Assembly (NCBI GenBank): GCA_012267425.1
Contig: JAAXGO010000166.1
Location: 1-35,654 of the forward strand
Length of the DNA: 35,654 bases
Direction of reading: 5' to 3'
Source: Rhodothermales bacterium
GTDB taxonomy: Bacteria > Bacteroidota > Rhodothermia > Rhodothermales > Bin80
The notes below the pieces were generated by a model. It was not told the DNA's origin. It saw nothing but the letters and a program-made list of their open reading frames with translations, and searched no databases. Shown here piece after piece: positions 20,214 through 28,780 of the stretch; within the stretch, counting starts at the first letter, position 1; each line of letters starts with the position of its first letter. The position numbers were made by a program, and so were the translations under genes.

Positions 20214-21512
20214 ATGGATACATACGACCGCCCGCAAGTACGGCGCATCATCGAACTCGTGAAGGAAGGCCCGACCATGCGGATCGTTGCAATTACCGGT
20301 CCTCGGCAGACCGGGAAGACGACGATTGCAGTCCGGGCATGCCAACTGCTGGCCGAGTCGGGGTATACGTGTTGGTACGTTGCCACGGACGACCCAACCC
20401 CTGCCCAGTTTCCTTTGCTGGGGTGGCCGGACGCCATAGACATCGCTCTGGTGGGTGCCACGCCCGACGGGGCGTGGCTTGTCGAACTCTGGGAGCGCGC
20501 GCGCCGAGCCTCTGTGCGATCCGAGCGGGGCTTGGTGCTGATGCTCGACGAGATTCAGCTCGTCCCGAACTGGTCGGGCATCGTGAAGGGACTCTGGGAC
20601 AGGGATCGGCGAGCGGGATACCCCCTCCGTGTTGTAGTCCTGGGGTCGGCCTCCTGGCGGATGCTCACCGGATTGAACGAGAGCTTGGTCGGTCGGTTCG
20701 ACGCGTTGCCGACTACTCACTGGTCACTCCGGGAGATGGCGACGGCATTTGATCTGTCCGTTGATGAGTATCTGTTCTTTGGTGGATATCCGGGTGCGTT
20801 ATCCGAGGGATCGGGAACCGAGAGGCTCGCCGCTTGGCAGAATCACATCACGCACTCAATTGTCGCGCCCACCATAGATCGGGACATCGTTGGGCTGGCA
20901 CGGGTCAGGAAACCGGCGCTGATGCGCCAGGTGATGGATCTGGCACCGCAGTATTCCGGTAAGCTCATATCCTACAACAAGCTGCTCGGCCAGCTTCAGG
21001 ACGTTGGCAACACGACGACCGTCGCCCGGTACCTCGATCTCCTTTCCGACGCGGGCCTAGTCACTGCCTTGTCCCGATACACACCGGCCCCACACGGGGG
21101 GAGAGCCTCTCCTCCCAAACTCATTGTGCTCAATACGGCGCTAATGACGGCACCGTCCGGATACACGTTCAAAGAAGCGCGGGCTGATCGATCCTATTGG
21201 GGTCGGCTTGTGGAGAGCGCAGTGGGCGCGCATCTCTACAACACTCGCGGTACCGCGACCCGGCTCCACTTCTGGCGCGTCCCTCCGCACGAAGTCGACT
21301 TCGTCATCGCCCGCGGCCCCCACTTGCTCGGGATTGAGGTCAAGAGCGGGAAATCACGGAGCCAATCCGGTCTGGACGCCTTCGCCGACCGCTTCCGAGA
21401 CGCCAGGACGGTGGTGGTAGGTACGGGTGGAATTCCACTCAACGAGTTCCTGATGCTGGGCGCTGACGATTGGCTGGAAGAGATATGCAATCGCTTGTAC
21501 CCCGCACCGTAA
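20214..21512 (+). CDS. AAA family ATPase with C-terminal DUF4143-like domain
   Basis: ITGPRQTGKTTIAVRACQLL (Walker A); LVLMLDEIQLVPNWSGIVKGLWD (Walker B); LGSASWRMLTGLNESLVGRF; C-terminal HFWRVPPHEVDFVIARGPHLLGIEVKSGKS. Confidence 0.88.
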   Translation: MDTYDRPQVRRIIELVKEGPTMRIVAITGPRQTGKTTIAVRACQLLAESGYTCWYVATDDPTPAQFPLLGWPDAIDIALVGATPDGAWLVELWERARRASVRSERGLVLMLDEIQLVPNWSGIVKGLWDRDRRAGYPLRVVVLGSASWRMLTGLNESLVGRFDALPTTHWSLREMATAFDLSVDEYLFFGGYPGALSEGSGTERLAAWQNHITHSIVAPTIDRDIVGLARVRKPALMRQVMDLAPQYSGKLISYNKLLGQLQDVGNTTTVARYLDLLSDAGLVTALSRYTPAPHGGRASPPKLIVLNTALMTAPSGYTFKEARADRSYWGRLVESAVGAHLYNTRGTATRLHFWRVPPHEVDFVIARGPHLLGIEVKSGKSRSQSGLDAFADRFRDARTVVVGTGGIPLNEFLMLGADDWLEEICNRLYPAP

Positions 21513-24500
21513 AACTGATTGAGCCGAGGGACGACGAGCGGTTCGAACATGAGAGCCTGTCGTTGACCCACTTCCGGTCGGACCACGGCTACGTCCTGTT
21601 GGGTGAGCCAGGCCTGGGCAAGAGCACGGAGTTCAAGACGGAAGCTCACCGGGTATGCGCTCCAGATCCCATCACGGCGCGACGCTTCATGAGTCGAAGC
21701 CTCGAGGGTCATCCCGACTGGCACGGAGGAGGACCGCTCTTCATTGACGGACTGGACGAGGCGCGTGCCGGTGGTGCGGATCCGAGAGCACCACTGGACA
21801 AGATTCTGGGTCGGCTCGAGGCGCTGGGGAGCCCCCCGTTCCGCCTGTCGTGCCGCTCTGGTAGCTGGCTGGGACCTGGAGATCAGCGGGAATTCTCCTC
21901 CCTTTCGGGTGCTGCACCGATTCGGGTCCTGCAGCTGAACCCGCTGGATCGAGAGGGCATTCGGCAAATCGTTTCTCGCCAGCGAGACGACGCCGACGAA
22001 TTCATACTCGTGGCCTTCGAGCACGGGCTGGATGCCTTCCTTTGGAATCCTCAGTTGCTCATGGTACTCCTCAACTCTGTGGAGGTAGCTGGCTGGCCTG
22101 ATAGCCCCAGCGCGGCCTTCGAGAGAGCCTGCCAGGAGCTAGTTGGGGAACGGAACAATGAGCACCGGGACGCCCGCCGTGGGATGGCGCGACCCTCCCG
22201 CGATGCAGTTCTAAGCGCGGTAGGAAAGCTGGCGGCGCTGATGTTGATCGCCGGCAAGGGTGGCTGGACGACAACCGATTCGGACGATCCCGACATTCTC
22301 TCCTTGAGTCAAGTGGAAGGTGGGGACAGGAACACCCTGTTTGCTGCTCTGGAGTCTGGACTTTTCAGAGGTCCCTCCACTTGCCGAATCCCGACTCATC
22401 GGCTTGTGGCCGAGTTTCTGGGTGCCAGATACTTGGACGAAAGGATTCGCGCTCGCGACGGAGTAACCGTGAGGCGCACGCTTTCGCTGCTCATGGGTGA
22501 TGACGCGATTCCCCTGCCCGATCTCCGGGGGCTTTCCGCCTGGCTCGCTGCCGTGAGCCCCCAAGCCAGGACGACCTTGATTCGCGCGGATCCAGTTGCC
22601 GTGGCGTTCGACGGAGACGCGAGCAGTTTTGAGGCTAGGGAGCGAAGGGAGCTGTTCGAAAACCTTGAGAAAAGCACCGAGTTTGGGCGCGTCTGGCCTT
22701 CTGTGGTCGCCCTCGGTGCCTTTGCCGGCAGCCAAGGTAAGGCGGTGATCTGGGAGTTGACAGCTTCTTCTTTACGCTCAGACGTTAGGCAGCATCTTGT
22801 TCTTCTCCTCCTCTCCGGCTTCCCGCGGATGGTTCATTCTCGTACGGAAGGGAGTATCGGTCCTCCAGCGCAATCGGCCTCTGACCGTGTCGTATTGCTG
22901 GACATCGTCCGCGACGCAACGTGGTGGTCTGATGTCCGCTGCCAGGCTCTTCGCGTCCTGGACCAAGTTCTTTACGACAACCCGATCCGGTGCGCTACGC
23001 TGCGCGGACTCGTGGAAGACATTGAAGAAGAGCGGCTCCCGGACGAACGGAACAAGCTGTTTGGCACGCTGCTTGACATCATGTATCCAAGAGATCTGCC
23101 GCCGGCGGAAATCTGGGATCATCTCGCCGTTCCCCCCTACCCGCACCGCTTTGACACCTACCAGAAATTCTGGACCGGTCTCGTGGACACGTCCAGCGAC
23201 GAGCAGATCAGGGAGTTGCTCGACTCGCTATGCGCTCGTGCATCCGAAGTGGTTCCGAGGCTGGCGAACCAGCAGCTGGACAACATCGTTCTCAAGCTCG
23301 TCGCGCGCGGGCTCGATCTGTTCGGGGACCAACTGGACACACGCTCGATCTACCACTGGTTCGAGCTCGTGGAAGTGGACCTTGAACGGTTGCGATTGGT
23401 CCCGGCGGGTAGCGGGGGTCGCCGGCGCGGCGGCTTCGATACCGAGGCTGAGGAGGCGATCAGGACTTGGCTGAGGTCGCGTCAACGAGTCCAATACGAA
23501 CTTGTTGAGGCCGGCCTTCACAGGCGGGAGTCCGAAATCGGGCATAAACTCCTTAATGTAACGATCGGCCGGAAATTCCTGGGAGAAGAGTCGCCAGCCG
23601 GGTTTCGCCAATGGTGTCTCGTGCGCGCGGCGAAGCTTTGGGACAGGCGGCCGAAGATCGCAGAAGAACTTGCTTGGTGGGCGATTCGCTCGCTGGAGGG
23701 CTGGGATCCGCCATTGTCCGACGACGAAGTAGCGCACGCCGCGCGAGACACGCCAGCCTTGCGGGAGTGGAACAGCAAGCGCCTTGAGGCCAAGGCGCGC
23801 TGCAAACGCAAGGATGCAGAGAGGAAGAAGCGCGATGCGGAGATGCTGCGGGAACAGCGGCTAGCAGAGATAGCTGCGGTACGGCAGCACACGAAGGAAC
23901 TGGCGGTGGGACGCTGTTCGCCTGCCCTGTTGCACGAACTCGGTCAAGTCTACTTCGACGGTCTTGTTGAGGAAGGACCGGGTAATGGTCCGGTGGCGAG
24001 CCTGGCTTCGTGGTTCGACCACGACAAGATCCTCGTGGAAGCGACGCTGGCAGGATTGCGCAGTCTGCTCGACCGTGCTGATCTGCCGGATCTGGCCCAG
24101 ATCACTAGGTTACATGAGAAGAGGAAACTTTCGTACTTCGCTGTCCCCTTTCTGGCGGGCATGGCTGAGGAGGAGCGCGCGGGCAGCGATCCGCTGGCCC
24201 GTCTAGGTGAGAAGGGAAGGCGGCGAGCGCTGGGCTATTATCTTGTCTCAAGATTGCCCAGCAAGCGATACTTGCCCGACAACGTTCCGATCGCCGAAGA
24301 GGACACTCGCCCGTCTTGGTATTTGCGAGCCCTGGACTCGTATCCCCGGGCTGTGGCCGACGCGCTGGTCGCGGTGCACAACGCCCGCGTCCGCACCAAG
24401 GAGCCGCCGGATCAGCACCTCTACGACATGGGCTTCGATCCGGCATACCAGCGCGTGACACCGATCGCCGCCAAGCGGATGTTCTCTGTCTTTCCAACGC

Positions 24501-25720
24501 GATGCACCAAGCCGCAGTTAGAGTCCTTGCGTCTAGTCCTCTGGGCCGCTACGGGAACTAGTGGTATATCGACCGCCAAGCTGCGTGATCTCGTGCTAAG
24601 GCGACTCCGGCGTAGCAGCATGGACGTAGCGCAGCGGGCTCAGTGGCTTTGCGCCGGTTTGTTCGTCGCCAAGGATGACTGCCTTCCGCTTCTGGTAGAT
24701 TTCCTCGTGGCCGGCGGCGACGCTCGCGTGCGGCATATCGTCGACTTCTTCGGCTCACACGACCGGCGGCGGCGCGGCTCGCTTTCGCTTGAAGGCTGGC
24801 ACGCCGATGAGCTCGCCCAGCTCATCCAGACACTTGGGAGACGCGTTCGTCGATTCAATCCGCCGGAAGGCGCTGGTTTTCTTAGGGATGAGCAGGTGAC
24901 GCAAAGGAAGTTCCAAACCCTGCTCACGTCATGGGTCCGAACGCTCGCTGGGCGCGCCCATGACGAGGCCACCGACGCACTCGAACGGTTGGCTTCCAAT
25001 CCGGATCTAGGCGCGTGGGAAGTAGAGATTATCCAGGCGCGAGAGGCTCAGGCCAAGAAACGCCGCGTGGCCAAGCAGGAAGACCTCACTTTGGCGCAGA
25101 TCCAAGAAACTCTCCGGGGCGGCGCCCCTGCCAGTGTCACGGACCTCACCGCATTTGTGCTCGATGCTCTCGAACAGTTGGGGGAGCGTATCCGGAATGG
25201 TCCCACGAGCGACTGGCTCCAGTATTGGCACCGAGATCCGGAATCACGGCGGAGGCTACTGGAGCCTCAGCACGAGGACGACTGCCGTAACGCGCTGCTC
25301 TCGGATCTAGCGCAGATGCTGCAGCCGTACAATGTCGATGCACAGGCAGAGGGTCGATATGCCGATGACAATAGAGCGGATATCCGAGTGGCGGCCGGCT
25401 CCCAACTCGCGATCCCGATAGAGATCAAGAAGAACTCGCATCGCGACATTTGGCGCGCGGTGGACGAACAGCTGGTGGCGAAGTACACACGCGCGCCGGA
25501 ATCTGGTGGTCACGGAGTCTACCTGGCGCTCTGGTTCGGGCCAGACTATATGAAGGTGGTGCCGCCTCACGGACGCTTGCCCAAGACACCGGCCGAGTTG
25601 AAGGAACGACTCGAAGAGCAGCTCGCTCCGAGGCTCTGGGCCAAGATCGGCATCGTCGTGATCGATGTAAGCCCGTCCGGCAGGTACGGACGAGACGGGA
25701 CGGGTGGGTCTGCGGCCTGA
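21485..25720 (+). CDS. Large STAND/NACHT-like NTPase with C-terminal PD-(D/E)XK-like nuclease domain; candidate defence effector
   Basis: P-loop YVLLGEPGLGKSTEF; Walker B GGPLFIDGLDEARAG; long helical middle; C-terminal HEDDCRNALLSDLAQML...RADIRVAAGSQLAIPIEIKKNSHRDIW. Start ATG 21485 or TTG 21470, both inside the upstream gene. Confidence 0.82.
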   Translation: MQSLVPRTVKLIEPRDDERFEHESLSLTHFRSDHGYVLLGEPGLGKSTEFKTEAHRVCAPDPITARRFMSRSLEGHPDWHGGGPLFIDGLDEARAGGADPRAPLDKILGRLEALGSPPFRLSCRSGSWLGPGDQREFSSLSGAAPIRVLQLNPLDREGIRQIVSRQRDDADEFILVAFEHGLDAFLWNPQLLMVLLNSVEVAGWPDSPSAAFERACQELVGERNNEHRDARRGMARPSRDAVLSAVGKLAALMLIAGKGGWTTTDSDDPDILSLSQVEGGDRNTLFAALESGLFRGPSTCRIPTHRLVAEFLGARYLDERIRARDGVTVRRTLSLLMGDDAIPLPDLRGLSAWLAAVSPQARTTLIRADPVAVAFDGDASSFEARERRELFENLEKSTEFGRVWPSVVALGAFAGSQGKAVIWELTASSLRSDVRQHLVLLLLSGFPRMVHSRTEGSIGPPAQSASDRVVLLDIVRDATWWSDVRCQALRVLDQVLYDNPIRCATLRGLVEDIEEERLPDERNKLFGTLLDIMYPRDLPPAEIWDHLAVPPYPHRFDTYQKFWTGLVDTSSDEQIRELLDSLCARASEVVPRLANQQLDNIVLKLVARGLDLFGDQLDTRSIYHWFELVEVDLERLRLVPAGSGGRRRGGFDTEAEEAIRTWLRSRQRVQYELVEAGLHRRESEIGHKLLNVTIGRKFLGEESPAGFRQWCLVRAAKLWDRRPKIAEELAWWAIRSLEGWDPPLSDDEVAHAARDTPALREWNSKRLEAKARCKRKDAERKKRDAEMLREQRLAEIAAVRQHTKELAVGRCSPALLHELGQVYFDGLVEEGPGNGPVASLASWFDHDKILVEATLAGLRSLLDRADLPDLAQITRLHEKRKLSYFAVPFLAGMAEEERAGSDPLARLGEKGRRRALGYYLVSRLPSKRYLPDNVPIAEEDTRPSWYLRALDSYPRAVADALVAVHNARVRTKEPPDQHLYDMGFDPAYQRVTPIAAKRMFSVFPTRCTKPQLESLRLVLWAATGTSGISTAKLRDLVLRRLRRSSMDVAQRAQWLCAGLFVAKDDCLPLLVDFLVAGGDARVRHIVDFFGSHDRRRRGSLSLEGWHADELAQLIQTLGRRVRRFNPPEGAGFLRDEQVTQRKFQTLLTSWVRTLAGRAHDEATDALERLASNPDLGAWEVEIIQAREAQAKKRRVAKQEDLTLAQIQETLRGGAPASVTDLTAFVLDALEQLGERIRNGPTSDWLQYWHRDPESRRRLLEPQHEDDCRNALLSDLAQMLQPYNVDAQAEGRYADDNRADIRVAAGSQLAIPIEIKKNSHRDIWRAVDEQLVAKYTRAPESGGHGVYLALWFGPDYMKVVPPHGRLPKTPAELKERLEEQLAPRLWAKIGIVVIDVSPSGRYGRDGTGGSAA

Positions 25721-25777
25721 TCGCTTCCGCCGAGCCATCTGGTTTCAGCAAGCTGAACGTCTCACTCGCACCGTGCG

Positions 25778-25801
25778 CGATAAGGCTCTTATCGTCTGTT
25801 T
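25778..25801 (+). terminator. Weak terminator-like hairpin after the STAND-nuclease gene
   Basis: CGATAAG-GCT-CTTATCG followed by TCTGTTT. Confidence 0.35.
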
Positions 25802-25969
25802 CCTCTCTGAGTAGTCGGTGGCGTTACTGCCTGCGCTCCCCCTGACTCTACTAAGGCCTTGCTGCCAAGGAGTTACCGACTCAGGTGGCTTGGATTCCGA
25901 TGGAACTTCGGTTTAAGGCAGGCGGCACTACGTATTTTTGGGCAGCCTCTCTATGTGCCTCCCGATCGA

Positions 25970-26740
25970 ATGACGTACAGGTTGCTCATTGAGTACGACG
26001 GCACTGACTTTTGCGGCTGGCAACGGCAGCAAGCCCATCCGACCATTCAGCGGGCGCTGGAAGACGCACTGGCTGTTGCAATCCAGCGCACGGTCACAGT
26101 CATTGGGTCGGGACGAACGGATAGTGGTGTACATGCTCGCGCGCAGGTTGCACACTTTTCAATCGAAAAAGGCATCGATCCGCTCCGTCTCTTGCGCAAG
26201 CTCAACGGTCTCCTTCCCGCCTCGATTGCGGTACTTGATCTCACGAATGTGCCGGACGGATTTCATGCACGCTTCGCCGCGCGGCAACGGCGGTACAGGT
26301 ATTACGTGTCAACAGTCCCACGAGCACTCGATCGGAACTGGCGATTGGAGTTGCGTCAGGCACCTGATTTCACGCTCATGAACCAAGCTGCAGTGCGTCT
26401 TGTCGGCGCGCACGACTTCTCGGCATTCTGCCGCACGCAGTCAGAAACGACCAACCGGTTATGCAACGTACGCCGCGTGCTCTGGGAAGCAGGAGGGCGC
26501 CCGGGTGACTGGTACCTTGAAGTCACGGCTGACCGCTTCCTCCATGGTATGGTGCGTACGATCGTCGGAACGCTCCTCGAAATCGGCCGCGGCAAACGCC
26601 CGGCAGACGACATTGAGCGGATCCTGAATTCTCGCGATCGGCGCGAGGCCGGGCCCGCAGTACCGCCACACGGCCTCGTCCTGGAAGAGGTGTCATACGA
26701 CGAAGCGTCCCAGGCAGCAACGAACCGGCCTGAAAAGTAG
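25970..26740 (+). CDS. truA: tRNA pseudouridine(38-40) synthase TruA
   Basis: MTYRLLIEYDGTDFCGWQRQQAHPTIQRALEDAL; GSGRTDSGVHARAQVAHF; DFSAFCR; ADRFLHGMVRTIVGTLLEIGRGK. Confidence 0.96.
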   Translation: MTYRLLIEYDGTDFCGWQRQQAHPTIQRALEDALAVAIQRTVTVIGSGRTDSGVHARAQVAHFSIEKGIDPLRLLRKLNGLLPASIAVLDLTNVPDGFHARFAARQRRYRYYVSTVPRALDRNWRLELRQAPDFTLMNQAAVRLVGAHDFSAFCRTQSETTNRLCNVRRVLWEAGGRPGDWYLEVTADRFLHGMVRTIVGTLLEIGRGKRPADDIERILNSRDRREAGPAVPPHGLVLEEVSYDEASQAATNRPEK

Positions 26741-26748
26741 TCGTACAT

Positions 26749-28185
26749 ATGCTCGACACGTCCTCCCGCCCGTCGTCCGTCGTGCGCCTCGTTTCTGCCG
26801 TTGCACTCTGTACGCTTTTCCTGACAGCCTGCGAACGCCCGTTTGTGGATGAGGAAACGCCACAGATCCAAATCCTTGAACCGAACCTGTCCGAAACCAT
26901 CGCTCATCGGGCGATCACGATCTCACTGACGGCGACGTCCTTTCGCGAAGTTTTCGATGTGCGCCTCAATGGCGTGCCGATGCAACGGCAGGATAGTGGA
27001 ATCTGGCAGATTGACTGGGTACTCTCTCGCGGGATCAACGAACTCATCTTCGAAGCCATCGACGTGGCAGATGTCACGGGCATCGACACCACGTATGCCC
27101 TCCATCTGCCCTTTGGATTCACGCTCAATGCTCCAAGGCTGCCTGCTGGGCGCGGCGGGCACACTGCTACTTTCTCGCGCAGCGCTGATCTGTTCGTCGT
27201 CGGTGGCGCGGAGTACGTCGGTGGCGCGGCGCGCTCAGACGTCTATGTTCTGCCGTTTGGAGCCACATCTTTCACTACATCACAAGCGCGCCTCGGCGAG
27301 GCCAGAACGGGACATACGACGACGCGGCTTCCGGACGGACGGCTTCTCATTCTTGGAGGCAGCCGCGTGGATAATCTGCAATCGGTGTACGACCTCGTCG
27401 AGTCCGCAGAAGTCCTCGATCCCGACATGGGCACACTCCTTACAGTTCCCGTCGAGGGAGAACCGATCCGTCGCACGCTTCACAGTGCCATCGTGCGGTC
27501 TGGAAACGCCGGGCGCGTTTTCGTTGATCTATACGGAGGCCGTGGCGACATCAGCTACGGCTCGGATCCAGTCCTCGGCGTGCGGCGCGATCTGCGCACG
27601 TTTGAAGTTCTCTCCAACCGGGTCGTTGCACTCAATGACCCCTTTTCGGCTCCACTATTGCCTTTAGGAGTGTTCGGACACACTTCGACACAGATCCATG
27701 ACGGACAGCACGCCCTGTTCGGCACGCTCTTCAACGGCGACTTGACGGAACACGTCAATTTCCGGCTGCACTACGAAGCCGACGGTAGCCTGACACTCCT
27801 CGACGTGGCAGCCATGACCACGCCTAGAACTCGCCACGTTGCTACGCGGCTGCTCGGCAATCTTGTCGCTCTATTTGGCGGGCGGCGGGAAGCGCCCGGC
27901 GACGTGGTGGTCCAACCGGAGATTTATAGTGTGAAAGGTGATCGTTTCTTCCGCATGCCGCCCGGGCAGCAGGCCATCCAGAGGTTTGGTCATACCGGAT
28001 CAACGTACTTCCCAGACACCGTCCTTCTGGTGGGTGGATTCGGAGTTGACGGAACCGCGTTTGCCGCTTCAGAGTTCTTCGCGTTCATTACTTTCGAGAG
28101 GCACGGCGCGAACAATGGAAATTGGTCAGGTACTGCGCTGGATCGTTATAGCGATTGTGATAATTATCCTAGCGATTATTGTTGA
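26749..28185 (+). CDS. Kelch-like beta-propeller lipoprotein
   Basis: Lipobox LFLTAC; about six repeats of (R)xGHTxx...VGG/LGG/FGG: GRGGHTATF..FVVGG, RTGHTTTRLPDGRLLILGG, RTLHSAIV..DLYGG, FGHTSTQIHDGQHALFG, RTRHVATRL..ALFGG, FGHTGSTYFPDTVLLVGG. Confidence 0.8.
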   Translation: MLDTSSRPSSVVRLVSAVALCTLFLTACERPFVDEETPQIQILEPNLSETIAHRAITISLTATSFREVFDVRLNGVPMQRQDSGIWQIDWVLSRGINELIFEAIDVADVTGIDTTYALHLPFGFTLNAPRLPAGRGGHTATFSRSADLFVVGGAEYVGGAARSDVYVLPFGATSFTTSQARLGEARTGHTTTRLPDGRLLILGGSRVDNLQSVYDLVESAEVLDPDMGTLLTVPVEGEPIRRTLHSAIVRSGNAGRVFVDLYGGRGDISYGSDPVLGVRRDLRTFEVLSNRVVALNDPFSAPLLPLGVFGHTSTQIHDGQHALFGTLFNGDLTEHVNFRLHYEADGSLTLLDVAAMTTPRTRHVATRLLGNLVALFGGRREAPGDVVVQPEIYSVKGDRFFRMPPGQQAIQRFGHTGSTYFPDTVLLVGGFGVDGTAFAASEFFAFITFERHGANNGNWSGTALDRYSDCDNYPSDYC

Positions 28186-28300
28186 CGCGATACTAGGACT
28201 GTTGGGCTTTCTATTCAAGTTGGCACTGCCGGTCCTCATTATACTCCTGGTCGTGGCCATCTTCCTGTGCTTTATCGGGATGCTGAAGGCGCGTCGGTAG
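28115..28300 (+). CDS. Small hydrophobic membrane protein (61 aa)
   Basis: MEIGQVLRWIVIAIVIIILAIIVDAILGLLGFLFKLALPVLIILLVVAIFLCFIGMLKARR: two TM stretches; overlaps the end of the Kelch ORF. Confidence 0.65.
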   Translation: MEIGQVLRWIVIAIVIIILAIIVDAILGLLGFLFKLALPVLIILLVVAIFLCFIGMLKARR

Positions 28301-28306
28301 CTGTCT

Positions 28307-28780
28307 TTGATGGGTCTTTCCACATTGCTCGAACCGGACCGCCGATGGATGAAGGCGGCCCTGCAGGAAGCAGAGCGCGCCTTCGACGCAAATGAAGTGC
28401 CAGTGGGCGCGGTGGTCGTGCAGAAAGACAAGATTGTCGGGCGAGGGCACAATCTTGTCGAAGCGCTCAAGGATCCGACGGCCCACGCGGAAATGATTGC
28501 CGTCACCGCCGCCTGCGAAACGCTCAAAAGCAAATACCTCGGCGGTTGCACTTTGTACGTAACGCTGGAGCCCTGTCCGATGTGTGCGGGCGCAATTGTC
28601 CTCGCCAGGCTCGACCGACTGGTATTCGGGGCACTCGACACACGCGCGGGTGCAGCATCGACGCTCTACAGTATTCCGCAGGACCATCGCCTGAATCATC
28701 GTCTGGACGTTGTATCAGGCGTATTAGTCACCGAGTCGGCATCGCTGCTTCAATCGTTCTTTCGTGAGCGCAGGTCCTGA
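28307..28780 (+). CDS. tadA: tRNA-specific adenosine deaminase
   Basis: DPTAHAEMIAV and TLEPCPMCAGAIVLARLDRLVFGALDTRAGA: zinc deaminase motifs. Confidence 0.94.
   Translation: MMGLSTLLEPDRRWMKAALQEAERAFDANEVPVGAVVVQKDKIVGRGHNLVEALKDPTAHAEMIAVTAACETLKSKYLGGCTLYVTLEPCPMCAGAIVLARLDRLVFGALDTRAGAASTLYSIPQDHRLNHRLDVVSGVLVTESASLLQSFFRERRS

Noticed and set aside
21236-22024. Antisense ORF of 262 aa spanning the ATPase/STAND junction
   Set aside because: Opposite two confident genes and no recognisable domain.
22797-23474. 225 aa alternative-frame ORF inside the STAND gene
   Set aside because: Ser/Arg/Thr-biased out-of-frame translation; typical of high-GC spurious frames.
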